DNA of 64,000 nt from NCBI RefSeq assembly GCF_003171515.1, contig NC_089391.1, forward strand, positions 2,232,001 to 2,296,000, in the 5' to 3' direction. This document shows positions 33,557-45,700 of the stretch, piece after piece (position 1 is the first letter of the stretch; each line of letters opens with the position of its first letter). The translations under genes were made by a program, and so were the position numbers. This DNA comes from Pyrenophora tritici-repentis. Taxonomy: Eukaryota; Ascomycota; Dothideomycetes; Pleosporales; Pleosporaceae. Under the pieces are notes generated by a model that worked only from the letters and a program-made list of their open reading frames with translations, made no database searches and was not told the origin of the DNA.

Positions 33557-35765
33557 TTATAGTATATGACTTGAACTTGGATCAATCATTTTCCCTCGTA
33601 GACTTTTACTTCCCTGTATTGGTGATACTTAGTGTTTTGTTTGCTTCTTTATGTTTTCATCACTCGTGATACCCTCTGCCTTGTCTCGTGTTGTCTACCA
33701 CAGCATGGGCACACCTTAAAGTCCCAGGTGATGCGCTCCTGTCAGTTCTGATTGATTGCGAGCGTGTGTTATGTGGCCGCTGAAAGATTACAGCAATGCC
33801 TATATGATGGCCTCCGGCGCTCCCGAACGAGCAGAGAGGACAGTGAAGCCTCCAGTGTCCTTCAGCGCCGTAAGGCACACGATATCCTGCCTAGTTGTAC
33901 GCCACAAAAGTATTATGAAGCTACGTAGCTCTATGCCACGGAATCGGAAGGCGTTGAACTGGTTCCTATTCTCCGATGTCTCGTCTTGCGCCCAACTGAA
34001 CTACGCGCCCCATGCGTGAAGTCTTGACTCAGTCGGTGACTACTGTTTACAGTCAATTCTGGCTTGGAGAGGTGAACTCGTCGTGAAGGAAAGAAAATCA
34101 AGACACGTAGAATGTAGAATCGGATTACACGCTCGCTGGGCTGTGGTCGTTGGCCCTGGACCCAGGGATTTGGTTACCTAAGTGTCTTCTGACCGAAGAA
34201 GCGCCGTAAACCCAACGACGACATCTGGTCGTGATGGATTGCAAACAAGGTGGCGATTGCGATGGAAATAAATTTGGATGAATGGAGGGTGCACATGCTG
34301 CAGCTGCGGGTGACCACGCAGAGACTTTTCGCGCTGAACTTGGAGATGTCCAGCGCTGACAAGAAGGAAGGTCAGCAAGTGCGCAGCCATTTCCTCGTCA
34401 CGATTAGAGAATTGATGCTTCCCGAGTCGTTTAATGATCGCATTGTTTCTCTATCTACCTGCCCAGGTGGTCAAAGACTGGAATGCCTACATAGCTGCCT
34501 TGCAAGCTGTGCACCGCACAAGGTGCTGAGTGTGACGCTTCATGGGGTAAGGACATCCCAGGTGCCATGTGGTGATGAGATGGTTCCTCCTCTTCTTTAG
34601 AAGCACCTTCTACACCTATCAGTGTCATAGATACGTCATGTAAACAGACTATTGTGATGGCCATATAAAAGGCCATCACCACAGCAGTACACACAGAAGA
34701 TAGACATCAGCTTTTGCATAGCAATTTTCTCTCACTGCTTGGACTGTTACACTGAGCGCTTGGCTACCTAGGTATTCAGGACGAGGCAATTCCATGGTTG
34801 TCTCGATAGCTCCCCGTAGCTTTATCCTCGTGGCTATACCCCTTCTCCTGCCTCCTGATACCTCTCTGATCTCTTTTTGTGGTGTTGTCTTGGGTGCGAT
34901 GCATTACAGCAGGCATGTCGACCTACCCCTTCTTGTATATGTCTTTAGGTGAAGACCCGTCAGGGGAAACTTTGCGGGCGCATCATCTTAGGAAGAGACA
35001 TGTATCTTTGGGGCAACCCAGGTGGTGTCTGCGTCAATACCAAGGTGCGCAAACGCGACGGCTCTGTTGGTCTGTACAGAGCAGTTTCCACCTACCAGGG
35101 TGAAGGAGGCCTTGTGATCGCGAAGTCAGGGCACCAAGGCGCATGAGTTGCTGTAAGCTGCAGCCGGCGTAGTATAAGAACTTGAGAATGTTGGCCGCGT
35201 TTATGTACACATTGTGAATATTGTGGTAGAGGGATAGCCTCAATAGTCAGAAGAGAGGCTGCCGACCCGCAATCGGTAGAGAGTAGAGAACAAGAAGGTA
35301 TCCGAACAATAAACGGTAGTATTAAGAATGGTGTACGATCACTGTCGAGCTCCTCTACGCGGAGTCGTCCTAAAATACTCAACCCTAGCGTCGATTACCT
35401 AACGCCGAACACGTGACAAGCTACTACACCACAATATATATAATAGTAGCCCTTTGAGCGGCCAGCGCTGTTACGGCGGCAGATGCCTTCACCCAAAGCG
35501 GGGTAAAGTAAACCAGTCTCATTGAAATCTCTGCTAAGATGCCCCTTCGCCATGACGGCCCGCAAGCTTATGTGAAATTCTTCTCTCACCTCGCAAACTG
35601 AGTGCTCCAGTAAGCAAGCTACCTACGCACACTATCGCCTCACTCGCTACCCTTCTGCCCGCTTCTCTCCTCCTCGATCGATCCCCGCCCACGCAATCTG
35701 TCCAATTTTCTTTGGCCACCCTTTCTAACTTTGCCTTCGCATTACCGCCACGACGTTCTGTAACA
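33557..35765. other. Gene-poor stretch
   Basis: 2.2 kb with no convincing gene. The longest frame (34250-34600, +) is unlike any family I know and has unremarkable codon choice. Other frames are short. The stretch just before 35766 is C/T-rich, as expected for a promoter. Confidence 0.35.
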
Positions 35766-36542
35766 ATGGTGCCCCCATCTCAGCCAATGTCCTCGCCTTC
35801 CTCACACGCTTTTGCATCAAGCTCAGGCACCGCCGAACAGTCCCACAGGTACACACGCACTGTGAGCGGCTTTGGTGACCGGCTTGCAGATGCTCGCAAC
35901 CAGTCTGATTCGGTTTCCGCAGCGGCAATGGGTCCCTCATTCTCCAACGCTTACGCGCCGCCGATAAACATGCAACCCTATCCAAGCGCACTAGCGGTGC
36001 CGAACAACACGAAGATTACTTCTCCTGTTCTTCGCGCTGTGACACCTGGTTCTGAGGTAAGTTCACTACCAGATTCCTCCTCAATAGATCCTAAACTGAC
36101 ATATTCCAAGGCTAAAGACCGACTGCTCCTACTTGGCCCTCTACGTATAATCAGAAGCGCTGGCAAGCGGCTCAGCGAACAGGACCAAGCCCTCCTCAAC
36201 ATTTTTCTTGACAGTTACATGGCCGACAACCTTCACACCGTCGTGGAACGAGATATCTGCCTTCCGAACGTCGTGTATAAGATCCGTATACCTATGACAG
36301 ACTCCAACTGGAAGAAGTACAATGAGATCCTAGCTGTCTTCGGCTTTGCCAACGCCGTGCACGAGATGCTCGCTCCAGGAGCACGCTCTTTTGATCAGTA
36401 CAGTTACGCCATCGACGAGACCGTTGATTGGGCGCACGCCCAAGCCTGGGCTATCATGGTAACTAGGTTGAAGGGTGTTGACACGGAGAGGCTCGCCGGG
36501 GAAATCATAAAGCTTTGGGCGGACAAGCAGACTGGTCAGTGA
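35766..36542 (+). CDS. Hypothetical protein
   Basis: Unrecognised. From ATG 35766 (MVPPSQPMSSP) a Ser/Pro-rich N-terminus of about 95 residues leads to a folded-looking helical C-terminus: KDRLLLLGPLRIIRSAGKRL, NIFLDSYMADNLHTVVERDI, NEILAVFGFANAVHEMLAPG, HAQAWAIMVTRLKGVD. A likely 54-bp intron (GAG/GTAAGT at 36057, CTGAC branch, CAAG ending 36110) is in frame and stop-free: 240 residues if spliced, 258 if not. Soluble, no targeting signal seen. Confidence 0.55.
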   Translation: MVPPSQPMSSPSSHAFASSSGTAEQSHRYTRTVSGFGDRLADARNQSDSVSAAAMGPSFSNAYAPPINMQPYPSALAVPNNTKITSPVLRAVTPGSEVSSLPDSSSIDPKLTYSKAKDRLLLLGPLRIIRSAGKRLSEQDQALLNIFLDSYMADNLHTVVERDICLPNVVYKIRIPMTDSNWKKYNEILAVFGFANAVHEMLAPGARSFDQYSYAIDETVDWAHAQAWAIMVTRLKGVDTERLAGEIIKLWADKQTGQ

Positions 36543-38849
36543 TTTCTCTCTGCCTGAAGGGAGTGCAGCAAGGGAACGAGCAACCCACTTGGTTTCTTTC
36601 TATTTGACGGGACTGCAGCTTCTCCAAGAGGCTTCTGAGCATAGAATCGAATACAAACATCTGCTTGAACCTACAGTATTCGTGCATTCCCTACCAGCGA
36701 CAATGGCCTCTACTCTGCTCCATGGGGTTCCCTTGTGTCGGCCATAGGGCTTATCCCTTGGCTCCTCCTTAGGCAACCAGGCAGCCACCCATTTACCCAC
36801 TAGTACCTTTACGGCCTAGCTCCTTCATTCTCTCCTCCCACTGCGTATATAGACCTCTTCCCGATAGCTCTAATACGACATGATTCTCCCCAACCTTAAC
36901 GCCTGACACCTTGAGACCCTGAAGCCTATTGGCTCTTACCGGATATCCAAGATCTGAGTACTAATAAGAAGCCTAGAGATTACCGAGTTGAACACTGTAT
37001 CTGCAGTACCGTGGGGCTCCAACTCACACCACACCAAAACCCCTACTATAATGCCCCCCAACCGTAAGCCTGAACGATGCACCCCTACTGAATCGATCGA
37101 CCGACCGAACGAACGCGAAGGAAGGATATAACTTGCATGGTTGACAAGGAATCGGAGAATATACTACAGCAAAAAGACATAACATGCATAGCTAGCTGTG
37201 GATTGAAGAATATACTGCGGAGGGAGAGTAGGACTAGGCAGCCACTTCTCTGATGCAACGTCCACCGAGGAGGAACCCTCGTGCGGCGAGGTTCCAATCA
37301 ATGCATATTAGAGTAGCCAGCCATAATAATGTATCTTGCCATTCCACATACGAACCAAGACATCGTGGCTGTGCGAGACAAGCTGCGCACAACACCAATT
37401 GACTTGCATAGAGGGATTATTGTATCGCATGACTAGACCCTCTCCGTCCTTTCTCGTCCATCGGCTCCTTAAGATATCGCAACTGAGGCGCCAAAGGCGA
37501 GACAGTAATGCCTGAAACAAGACACGCCTTTCTACCCTCGGCTTATCACAAAAACTCGCAATTTCGATCTAGTGTCGCATAGCTGACAGTACCGAAGGAA
37601 CTCAAAGCGATAAGCCCGGCTACATTGCGAATAATCGCTGAAGAAAGGCGCGCCTGTATACCCTTGGCTCATTGAACGAACGCGATGTCCTTACCTGTTT
37701 TCGCTAGTCATGATATTTGTCGGATCACAGATATCAACGATATCTCAGCCACGCGATCGGCCGCACTGATCTCGGTCACGCGAGCAGGCGCAATGATCGC
37801 GGCGTCCGAGCAGCGCTCAGACCAGACCTCCTATATCTAGCTCTTCCATAGTTCTCCTTCGTGAGACAATCAATCAACAATCACCGAACAGAATGCATTC
37901 CTAGCTATCTGTCACGGTAACCACCGTGGTCCCCTTGACACTCCTGCCTCTGACCCATGCGCTCCTGCTCTTAACCCGTACGCTCCTGCCTCCAATCCGC
38001 ACGCTCCTATCGCAACAGTGCAATGTACTATCCTCGAAATTATGCCTCTGCCTCGACAACCGTATGACATCACACGAGCTTCCTTCCGCTATGTATCTTT
38101 CTTGGGTGGAACTCTCCACTTCTTTTCTTCATGCAACGTCTTGTATTTACACTTGAGTACTGTACGTAGCATACAAATCAAACTTCTTCATAAGTTCTGA
38201 GATTACTGCTCATTGCCTCTCGTGACAGTATCGTTATTTCCCTTTACACACTTAGTGCAAAGCCAACCAACAATATTAATATATTGCATACGAGGCACAA
38301 AAAATGACCAAGGAACAGAAACTGCTTAGAACAACAAAAATACTAGAGGCAAGATAAGGCCATTTACATTTTGCTCACTACATTTGGCAGCATCAATTTC
38401 TTGGTCCGTTATCGCCTATCATAACTCTAAGCTACCAAAGTTGAATGCGCTGGCTGCTCCTGAAGGTGCTAAGCACGGTGTGATATCAATAACGCCGGAT
38501 ACAAAGCACATCCATGTACATGCCTCCTTGCAATACACAGGCTTGCATTTTATATATACCATCACCCACTATGAGTTCAAGGGAGAGCACCTGAAGGAGA
38601 TAGAGGTGCCGAGAGTAGATATTACGAAGGGCATACATGAGGGCAGGTATATGTGTATGCACTTGGCACGCCATAATCATCATTTTAAGGTATAATGGAT
38701 GAATGAGCTGGAAGTGCAGAGAGTGGCCTGGATACCAATAGTGCTCCGGGGAACGCATACTCTATGGAATGCGCCCCTGTGTACGCTTCGCTTGCAGCAC
38801 TGCATAGGGTGTAGATAGTCTTTCTCTTGAAAAGCTAGGGCAGTGTTGT
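36543..38849. other. Gene-poor stretch left of the retrotransposon
   Basis: 2.3 kb, no recognisable gene. A frame at 38384-38695 (+, TTG-initiated, no ATG) reads an ordered-looking peptide (TPDTKHIHVHASLQYTGLHF) and may be a remnant exon, but nothing identifies it. Confidence 0.35.
37941..38009. repeat. 21-bp minisatellite, three full units
   Basis: Units at 37941-37961, 37962-37982 and 37983-38003, each CTCCTGC(C)TC...CCG(C/T)ACG-like, then a partial unit. Multiples of three keep a 7-residue repeat open on both strands, but no gene surrounds it. Confidence 0.65.
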
Positions 38850-39028
38850 TGTGATGGATCAAACCTACGATCCCTCACGCGATCACGTGCCATACAATCA
38901 CGTGCCACGCTGGCAGTTGGCCCGTGCGAGGAATAATAAAGTTCCCCTCGTACTTGTATATAGATCTGTACACACAATCTCACTTATTAGAGGCATCCTA
39001 ACTATTGCAGTGTACTAGTGCCTTTACA
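38850..39028 (+). repeat. 5' LTR
   Basis: 179 bp, TG...CA. Contains two copies of ATCACGTGCCA 15 bp apart (38882, 38897), each with the E-box core CACGTG, and a TATATAG-type box near 38958. Identical to the 3' LTR over its whole length by eye. Confidence 0.95.
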
Positions 39029-39220
39029 CTATTGTGTGTCAACCCCTACATACCTAGGATACTTCGCATCAGGCTCAGTTATCAGAAACACCGTCCGCGC
39101 CGAGCGCCGCCGCCGATTGAGCAACTGCGACTTGCTACATCGGGCAGAACAAGACGTTCTGCGACGGGTTAGGTCTTGACGACGAGGATCGCAAAGTATT
39201 GCGCTAGAAGCCCACGGGTG

Positions 39221-39546
39221 GAGACACCAGGCTCAACAAGCAAGTATTGCTCGTGAGGGTTGTCACCAACGCTGGTAGAGGACAGGTCCACCTACATCAA
39301 CGGACAAGTAGGCAGAGGGCAAGGCATCGAGCTTCGAGAAGCGCGACCCTACGGTAAGCCCTGCGCAACACACGAAAAGACCAGAGACACCAGGCTCAAC
39401 AGGCAAGTATTGCTCGTGGGGGTTGTCACCAACGCTGGTAAAGGACAGGTCCACCTACATCAACGGACAAGTAGGCAGAAGGCAAGGCATCGAGCTTCGA
39501 GAAGCGCGACCCTACGGTCAGCCCTGCGCAACACACACGAAAAGAT
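39221..39546 (+). repeat. 163-bp tandem duplication in the leader
   Basis: Copies begin at GAGACACCAG at 39221 and 39384 and run to about 39383 and 39546, with few differences. The duplication keeps a frame open upstream of gag, but the gag start is taken as the ATG after it (39554). Confidence 0.8.
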
Positions 39547-39553
39547 CATCGCG

Positions 39554-41901
39554 ATGGCAAACCCGGCCAATACCCAGAATACCCAAGGTACCTCAGCCAC
39601 CGGTGCCACCTTCGGGCAAGCTTCCCAGGATCCTACTCAATCACAGATGGGCCCGCCTCTCGTACCAGTACGAGCTTGCCTCTCCAACCGCCGAGAGAGC
39701 ATGCTTCTGGCAGCCCATCCGTCATCCCAGCCATCAGTATCAGCTAGCGGCGACCTAGAGCCCATGACTGCTACACGCGAGATTGTCGGCATCGAAATCA
39801 ACGACGTCCTGCTCGAATACCTCAAAGATTCTAACTACGTTTACCTCCGTTATACCGTTGACACCGAGTGGTTCGAATTACAAGAGGATCCCGAACCTGA
39901 CGAGCACAGCAATGCCTTTTACTCCCTTAGCACAGGCCGAATCCGCACTGATGGCAACATCACCCACAACATCAACGACTTCACTGTCACTAACTCTAGT
40001 AACCTCCAGAAGAACGTGAAGGATCGTCCCGACTTCTGGTGGCGATTTATTGTCTCTACGCTAGTCTCCCTACGCAACTGCACTGACGCCATCAATAGGC
40101 ATCTGCAGACTGTGGACCGCAATGAAGGAGAGACTCAAGCTCTACGAGACCGACTAGCGAATGTTGAAGCAGCCCTTGATGAAACTTCGAACAGTAAACA
40201 ACTACAAGTTGGCATGGTTAGCAGCAACCTGTACAAGGAGAAGCTGACAGAGATCCGACGCCTCACCTCGGACATCGGAAAGCTCAAAGCTGCGTCAGAA
40301 CAACTCCCCAACGTTCGCGATGACCCCGCCTTCAAAGCCCTCGCCGCTGAGCGCGACCTTGCCGCCACCGAACGCAATGAACTCAAGCAGAAGGTTGAGG
40401 ACCTATCCCGCCGAGCCGATGAACCGGAGAGCGGTCCTAACTACGCAGAGTTGGCACAGAAGCTCAAGGAGGAGTCTGACAGCGCCGACTGGTGGGCAGA
40501 CCAAGCTAAGGCCAACGCTGAGCTCTGCGACAAGTTCAAAGGACAAGCTGATCGCTATTCTATCGAGCTTAACCAGTATGATGTCAAGTACTCTAACATG
40601 GAGGCGAACAAGAACGAAGCTCTCGCCCTTAAGGATAAGGCTTACGATGAGCTCAACCTCCAGCTCACCGAGGCTAGACGTGAGACAAAAACGGTCACCG
40701 ACCGACTGCTGCAACATGAACCCAACTATCAGCCGTACACCCTCTGGCGGCGCGAGCGATCTTACGACCCAGTACGGCCTGTACAATCAAGCGTTTTGCT
40801 ACAGCGACCTGTAGATGGTACCGCTGACCAACTCTCACAAGATCCTCGCCGAGCTGGGTACACCCCATGGGATAACCGTACTCCCGTGCGCGACGCCTCG
40901 CTACCTCCTCCATCATCGAACCCATACGCCCCCGCTCCTACAGTACCGCGACCGCCGCCCGTCGCGCCCTCTACCGCCGGTGGAGGATTCTCTTACAAAC
41001 TCCCAGAACTTGAGACGTTCAAGGGCAAGGTCGACGACGACTACGAGCGGTGGCGCGAGATGGCAGTGGCCAAGTGTCGCACATACCCAGAGGACTGGCA
41101 AGCGGTTGACTACCTCAAGTTCCGCATTCAAGGCGAAGCTTACGAGCACATCCGAGATGTCAAAGCTCGCCATTTCCTAGATTTCCTAGAGACTCTCGAC
41201 AGCCAGTATCTCACCTATGATCGGGAAGCTGACGCCGAAACCCTCATCGCCGACGGCTCGCTCCGCTACAAGTCTGGACAGAAGTTCATGGAGTGGAAGT
41301 CTAAGTTCACCTCTTGCATGCGAATCCTCAAACACAAGAACGCGACCCAGATCCGATACGCTCGCGAGTTCATGCGACCCGGGTTAGCTATCGCGACCAC
41401 TGCCGGATCTCACAAGGATGAGACCATCCAGTCCTTCTTGCTGCGAGCGCAACACATCGACCAGGGACATCAACAGATTGACGCTGGCCGAAAATTAACT
41501 CCCGTTACGAAGACCGCTGGTGCTAGCCGTACCCAAAAGTTGGTCACCTTCCGGACACCCGACACTCCAGGTCACAACAACGCCGCCAGCACGCATACGT
41601 ACAAGAAGATGGCCTTCGAGCGGTCAGAGAAAGACAAGAAGCGTCTAGCTGACTTGAAGCTCTGCTTCAAATGTGGCAAGGATGACCATCAGATGAGGCA
41701 CGAGACTGCCCCTGCCGCGGCAAGCCCTTCACTCCTTCTCACCAAATCCCCGCACTGGCTTCTTTGTACATCAATGCTCTCGACGCTTCCAACGAAGAGG
41801 AGCGAGACGAGGATACTGAGGAGCCGCTGGACGACAACGACTTAGTGGATGACGATGGCTTCTACGTCAACAACGAGGAACTACTTGAGCATTTAAATTA
41901 G
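39554..41901 (+). CDS. Gag polyprotein (frame broken in zinc knuckle)
   Basis: Structural protein of the retrotransposon particle. From MANPANTQNT (39554) a Ser/Thr/Pro-rich start is followed by long coiled coils (about 190-400), then the gag core (LETFKGKVDDDYERWREM, EDWQAVDYLKFRIQGEAY). A CCHC zinc knuckle begins CFKCGKDDHQMR at about 41660-41695. The knuckle is interrupted: five bases (CACGA-like, 41699-41703) lie between MR and the DC expected next, and the frame then runs to a stop at 41845. The alternative frame after the insertion continues through an acidic tail to TAG at 41899, directly at the frameshift signal. That ending is evidently the ancestral one. Confidence 0.8.
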
Positions 41902-42755
41902 GGGCTCCCGCGCAGAGCCGCGTGCGGGAGCTCAATTGGCGTAACGCAAAAAGACACCAGCGCCGTGTTCGAAACCAGCATCGCCGTTTCGAGATCGCTG
42001 CAGCCTTGCTGCTCGCCCCTGACGAAACGCCAACTATGACGGAGGTCCACTTCGTGTCCTCCGCCTCCATCGGAGGCAAGCCTTCTAAAGACTTCAGCCG
42101 ACAACTCGAGTTTCCCGGCTCCGCTCTCACGCGACCTGATTGTTGGCAACCGATTTCTACCCTTATCGACACGGGAGCCAGCGCATGCTTCGTCAATCAG
42201 TCATGGGTTAACCAACACCGCCTAGATACTATGCCTGTGGCCAAACCCATTCGATTGTCACTAGCCAACGGCGGAGAAGTGGACAAGCTTACCCAGGCCG
42301 TTGATCTGCCCGTCCGACACGGAAGCCATACGCACAACGTCCTATGCTACGTCACCAATATCGGCAAGTACGACGTTATCCTAGGCATGAATTGGATGGA
42401 CTATCACCAGCCTGCCCTCCACTTTGGCGACCAGCGATCACTCACCTTCGCTAAGGCAGGGTGCAAACTTAACTGCCTCCACGAAGGACTCCCAGAGACG
42501 GTTTACGAAAACGGAGTTTGTCACAGTCACGTACAACTAGTCAAGGGAGACTACCAGACAGGCGACACCACTACTAAGACGAACAAGGATGGTAAGGTGA
42601 CGACTGAGGAGACTATGGCTGATATCTACCTCATCTCCGCTGCCGCTGCAACCGCACTCGCAGCCAAACATCCTGACCAGGTCATATGGTTGGAACCCCG
42701 CCATTGGGCCAAGCTTGCGAAGCCCCCGATGAAGACCGAGAAGGCATCGGCGTAG
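41889..42755 (+). CDS. Pol, aspartic protease part
   Basis: Frame entered by the -1 shift. It carries the retropepsin-like active site LIDTGASACFVNQSWV (catalytic Asp in DTGA) and the flap/second-half region YVTNIGKYDVILGMNWMDYH. It processes Gag-Pol in the particle. The frame stops at 42755, while matching downstream sequence resumes in the RT frame at a C5 run (about 42721-42725), so the two halves of Pol are separated by a one-base difference in this copy. Confidence 0.85.
   Translation, partial: AFKLGAPAQSRVRELNWRNAKRHQRRVRNQHRRFEIAAALLLAPDETPTMTEVHFVSSASIGGKPSKDFSRQLEFPGSALTRPDCWQPISTLIDTGASACFVNQSWVNQHRLDTMPVAKPIRLSLANGGEVDKLTQAVDLPVRHGSHTHNVLCYVTNIGKYDVILGMNWMDYHQPALHFGDQRSLTFAKAGCKLNCLHEGLPETVYENGVCHSHVQLVKGDYQTGDTTTKTNKDGKVTTEETMADIYLISAAAATALAAKHPDQVIWLEPRHWAKLAKPPMKTEKASA
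41892..41933 (+). promoter_or_regulatory. -1 programmed ribosomal frameshift signal (gag-pol)
   Basis: Slippery heptamer T TTA AAT at 41892-41898 in the gag frame (CAT TTA AAT TAG), immediately before the gag stop. A 5-base spacer follows, then a stem pairing 41904-41911 with 41924-41931 (8 perfect bp, mostly G-C, extendable inward and outward). A -1 shift enters the protease frame, which is open from here. Confidence 0.8.
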
Positions 42756-45700
42756 CCGCAGTCTCGCAAACTGACTTTGAGAAGTACATGCACAAGATGG
42801 AGCAACCTTACATGACTAGAGACCAGATTGGCCAGCTGGTACCTGAGTGGGTGTTGGACGAACTACCTGATCTGTTCAACCCTCATCTGGCTCATCAACT
42901 CCCCGAACGAAGACCAGGAGTCGACCACCCCATCGACCTGCTTCCTGACACTACGCCCCCTAAGCCTCATGTCTACGGACTCACTCGTACCGAGACTGAG
43001 GCTGTTAAGAAGTATATCGATGACATGCTGCAAAAGGGCTTAATCAAGGCCAGTAACTCCCCGTTTGCGTCACCTGTCTTGATCGTCAAGAAACCTGGAG
43101 GAGGTCTCCGCATATGTGTCGACTACCGAGCACTCAACAACGTCACTAAGAAGAATCGAAATGCGCCACCAGCCATCAAAGAAACTCTAGCGCGCATGGC
43201 CAAAGTTCAGATTATGTCTCTCGTCGATGTTGTAGCCGCTTTCAACACCGTTCGGATTAAAGAAGGTGACGAAGAGAAAACCGCCTTCCTCACCCGGTAC
43301 GGACTCTATGAGTATATGGTCATGCCCTTTGGACTGTGCAATGCACCAGGGACGTTCCAAAACTTCATCAACGAAACGCTGCGCGAATACTTGGACGTTA
43401 TATGTACCGCCTACCTAGACGACATACTTATATATAGCGACAACGAGAAAGACCACCGTTCGCATGTCCTAAAGGTTCTCCGCAAGATTCAAGGCGCAGG
43501 ACTATCGTTGGATCCCACGAAGTGCAAGTTCGAAACCAAGCGAGTCAAGTACTTAGGCTTGATCCTCACCACCGACGGCATCGAAATGGATCCGGAGAAG
43601 GTCTCCACTGTCCTCGATTGGCAACTGCCGAGATCAGTGAAGGACATGCAGTCTTTCCTCGGCTTCTGCAACTTCTATCGCCGGTTTATTAAAGGGTTCT
43701 CATATATCGCTAAGCCACTCACGGAACTCACCAAGGAGGGTAGTCAACGACATTTCCCTCTCCAAGCTAATGGACAAGCTGCGAAAGCCTTTGAACAGCT
43801 AAAGCTTGCGTTTAAAACAGCGGGCGTACTGTCCCACTTTGACCCAGATTTGGAAACGTGGCTCGAGACTGACGCGTCGGACTTCGTTACCGCAGCTATC
43901 CTCTCGCAGATGCACAAAGGTGTTCTACGACCTGTAGCGTTCTTATCACATAAGATGACACCTGCCGAGTGCAACTACGAGATCTATGACAAGGAGCTCC
44001 TCGCGATTGTTCGAGCATTCGAGGAGTGGAGGTTTGAACTGTCAGGTACTGATGATCCCATCTTGGTATTGTCAGACCACCAGGCCCTCCAGACGTTCAT
44101 GACAACCAAACGCCTCAACCGACGGCAAGCTCGATGGGCTGAGTTCCTAGCTGAGTTCAATTTTAGAGTCAAATACCGTCCTGGTAAACAAGGAACTAAG
44201 CCCGACGCACTCACTCGCCGACCGGGCGATCTTCCAGCTAACGCCGAGGATGAGCGACGTCAACACCAGGTACAAGTGATCCTCAAGCCTGACCAGGTGG
44301 ATCCTGAGTGTCGAGTTGCCACCTTTAGCTTCCACTTCGACGGTGGCTCCCGACACGCTGTATATCTGGCCAACGCCCTCGGTGACGAGCTCCGGACGTC
44401 CCCAGTCTCCTTGGCCATGATGATGTACCAAGACAGTGAAACGGACGACTTTAGCGACGAATACCTCTTCGCTCTCGGAGACACAGCGGAGGTCGATGAC
44501 ACGTCCGCTGCACCGCTTACGGAGCCGGACACGTCGCTGGACGAAGCCAATATCCTCCAGACCGTTCGACAAGCTTACCCGGATGACGACATCGTTCAAG
44601 TTATCCTCAAAGCCAAAGCTGATGGCCAGCGCCGCATCCCGTACCACCTAATTCACGGTCCAAACAGGATACGCTTAGAGCTTGGTGATTGCTCAATACA
44701 CGACGGAGTCTTCTATGTCAAGAAGAAGGTCTACATCCCCGAATCAGGCACCCTGCGCACCCGGATCATCGAACGCGTACACCGATCCTATTGCGGTGGC
44801 CATAGCGGCAAACACGGTAGCTACGACATGTTAAACCGCTGGTACTACTGGCCGAAGATGATAAATGATGTAGCACAGTACGTCAAGAACTGTTTGGCCT
44901 GTCGGAGATCGAAATCTTACCGCGATGGGAAACACGGGCTCCTACATCCACTCCCGATACCTGAGCGATATTGGAGTAGCATCAGCATGGACTATATCAC
45001 GCACCTGCCTCCTTGCACCGATAACGGCCGCACATATACCAACGTCTTAGTGATTGTTGATCGGCTTAGCAAGAAGAAGAAGTTTATACCTGTGGTGGAC
45101 CTAAAGGTTGATACCCTTGTGAAAGCCTTCGTCGAGTACGTGTGGCGTGAGGAGGGATATCCCGACAGCATCGTCAGCGACCGTGGAGCCCAGTTCCTCT
45201 CCCATTTCTGGACACGTCTTTGTCAACGACTGGGTACCAAGCCAAAGTTGTCAACGGGCTATCACCCAGAAACCGATGGGCAGACGGAGAACGCCAACGC
45301 TTGGCTAAAACAATACCTCCGGTCATATATTAACTACGAGCAAGACAACTGGGCTCTCTTTCTTCCTATGGCAGAGTTCGAAGCTAACAACGCCATCAAC
45401 GCTAGTACTGGGACTACCGCTTTCCGCCTCACTAAGGGCTATGACCCGAAGTCTGGTCTTGAACCACCTAAGGTGAACACTGGTCTCACTGCCCCAGCTC
45501 GCAGAGATCAAGACAACGCCAACAAGTTTGCAGAAAAGCTAGACGCGCTACGCAAAGCCCTTCGGCTCGAACTACAATGGTCACAAGCTAAACAGGCGGA
45601 ATACGCAAACGACGCCCGGCTCCCAGCGCCTGAGTTTAAGGTCGGCGATCAAGTTATGTTGGACGCCCGTAACTTCCGTACTACACGTCCTAGTCTATCA

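Noticed and set aside
39260..39553. Upstream start of the long gag frame
   Set aside because: The extension is only the duplicated leader translated; the ATG at 39554 begins a gag-like sequence.
41922..42755. Protease ORF starting at its own GTG
   Set aside because: The slippery site and stem place it as a -1 extension of gag, not an independent start.
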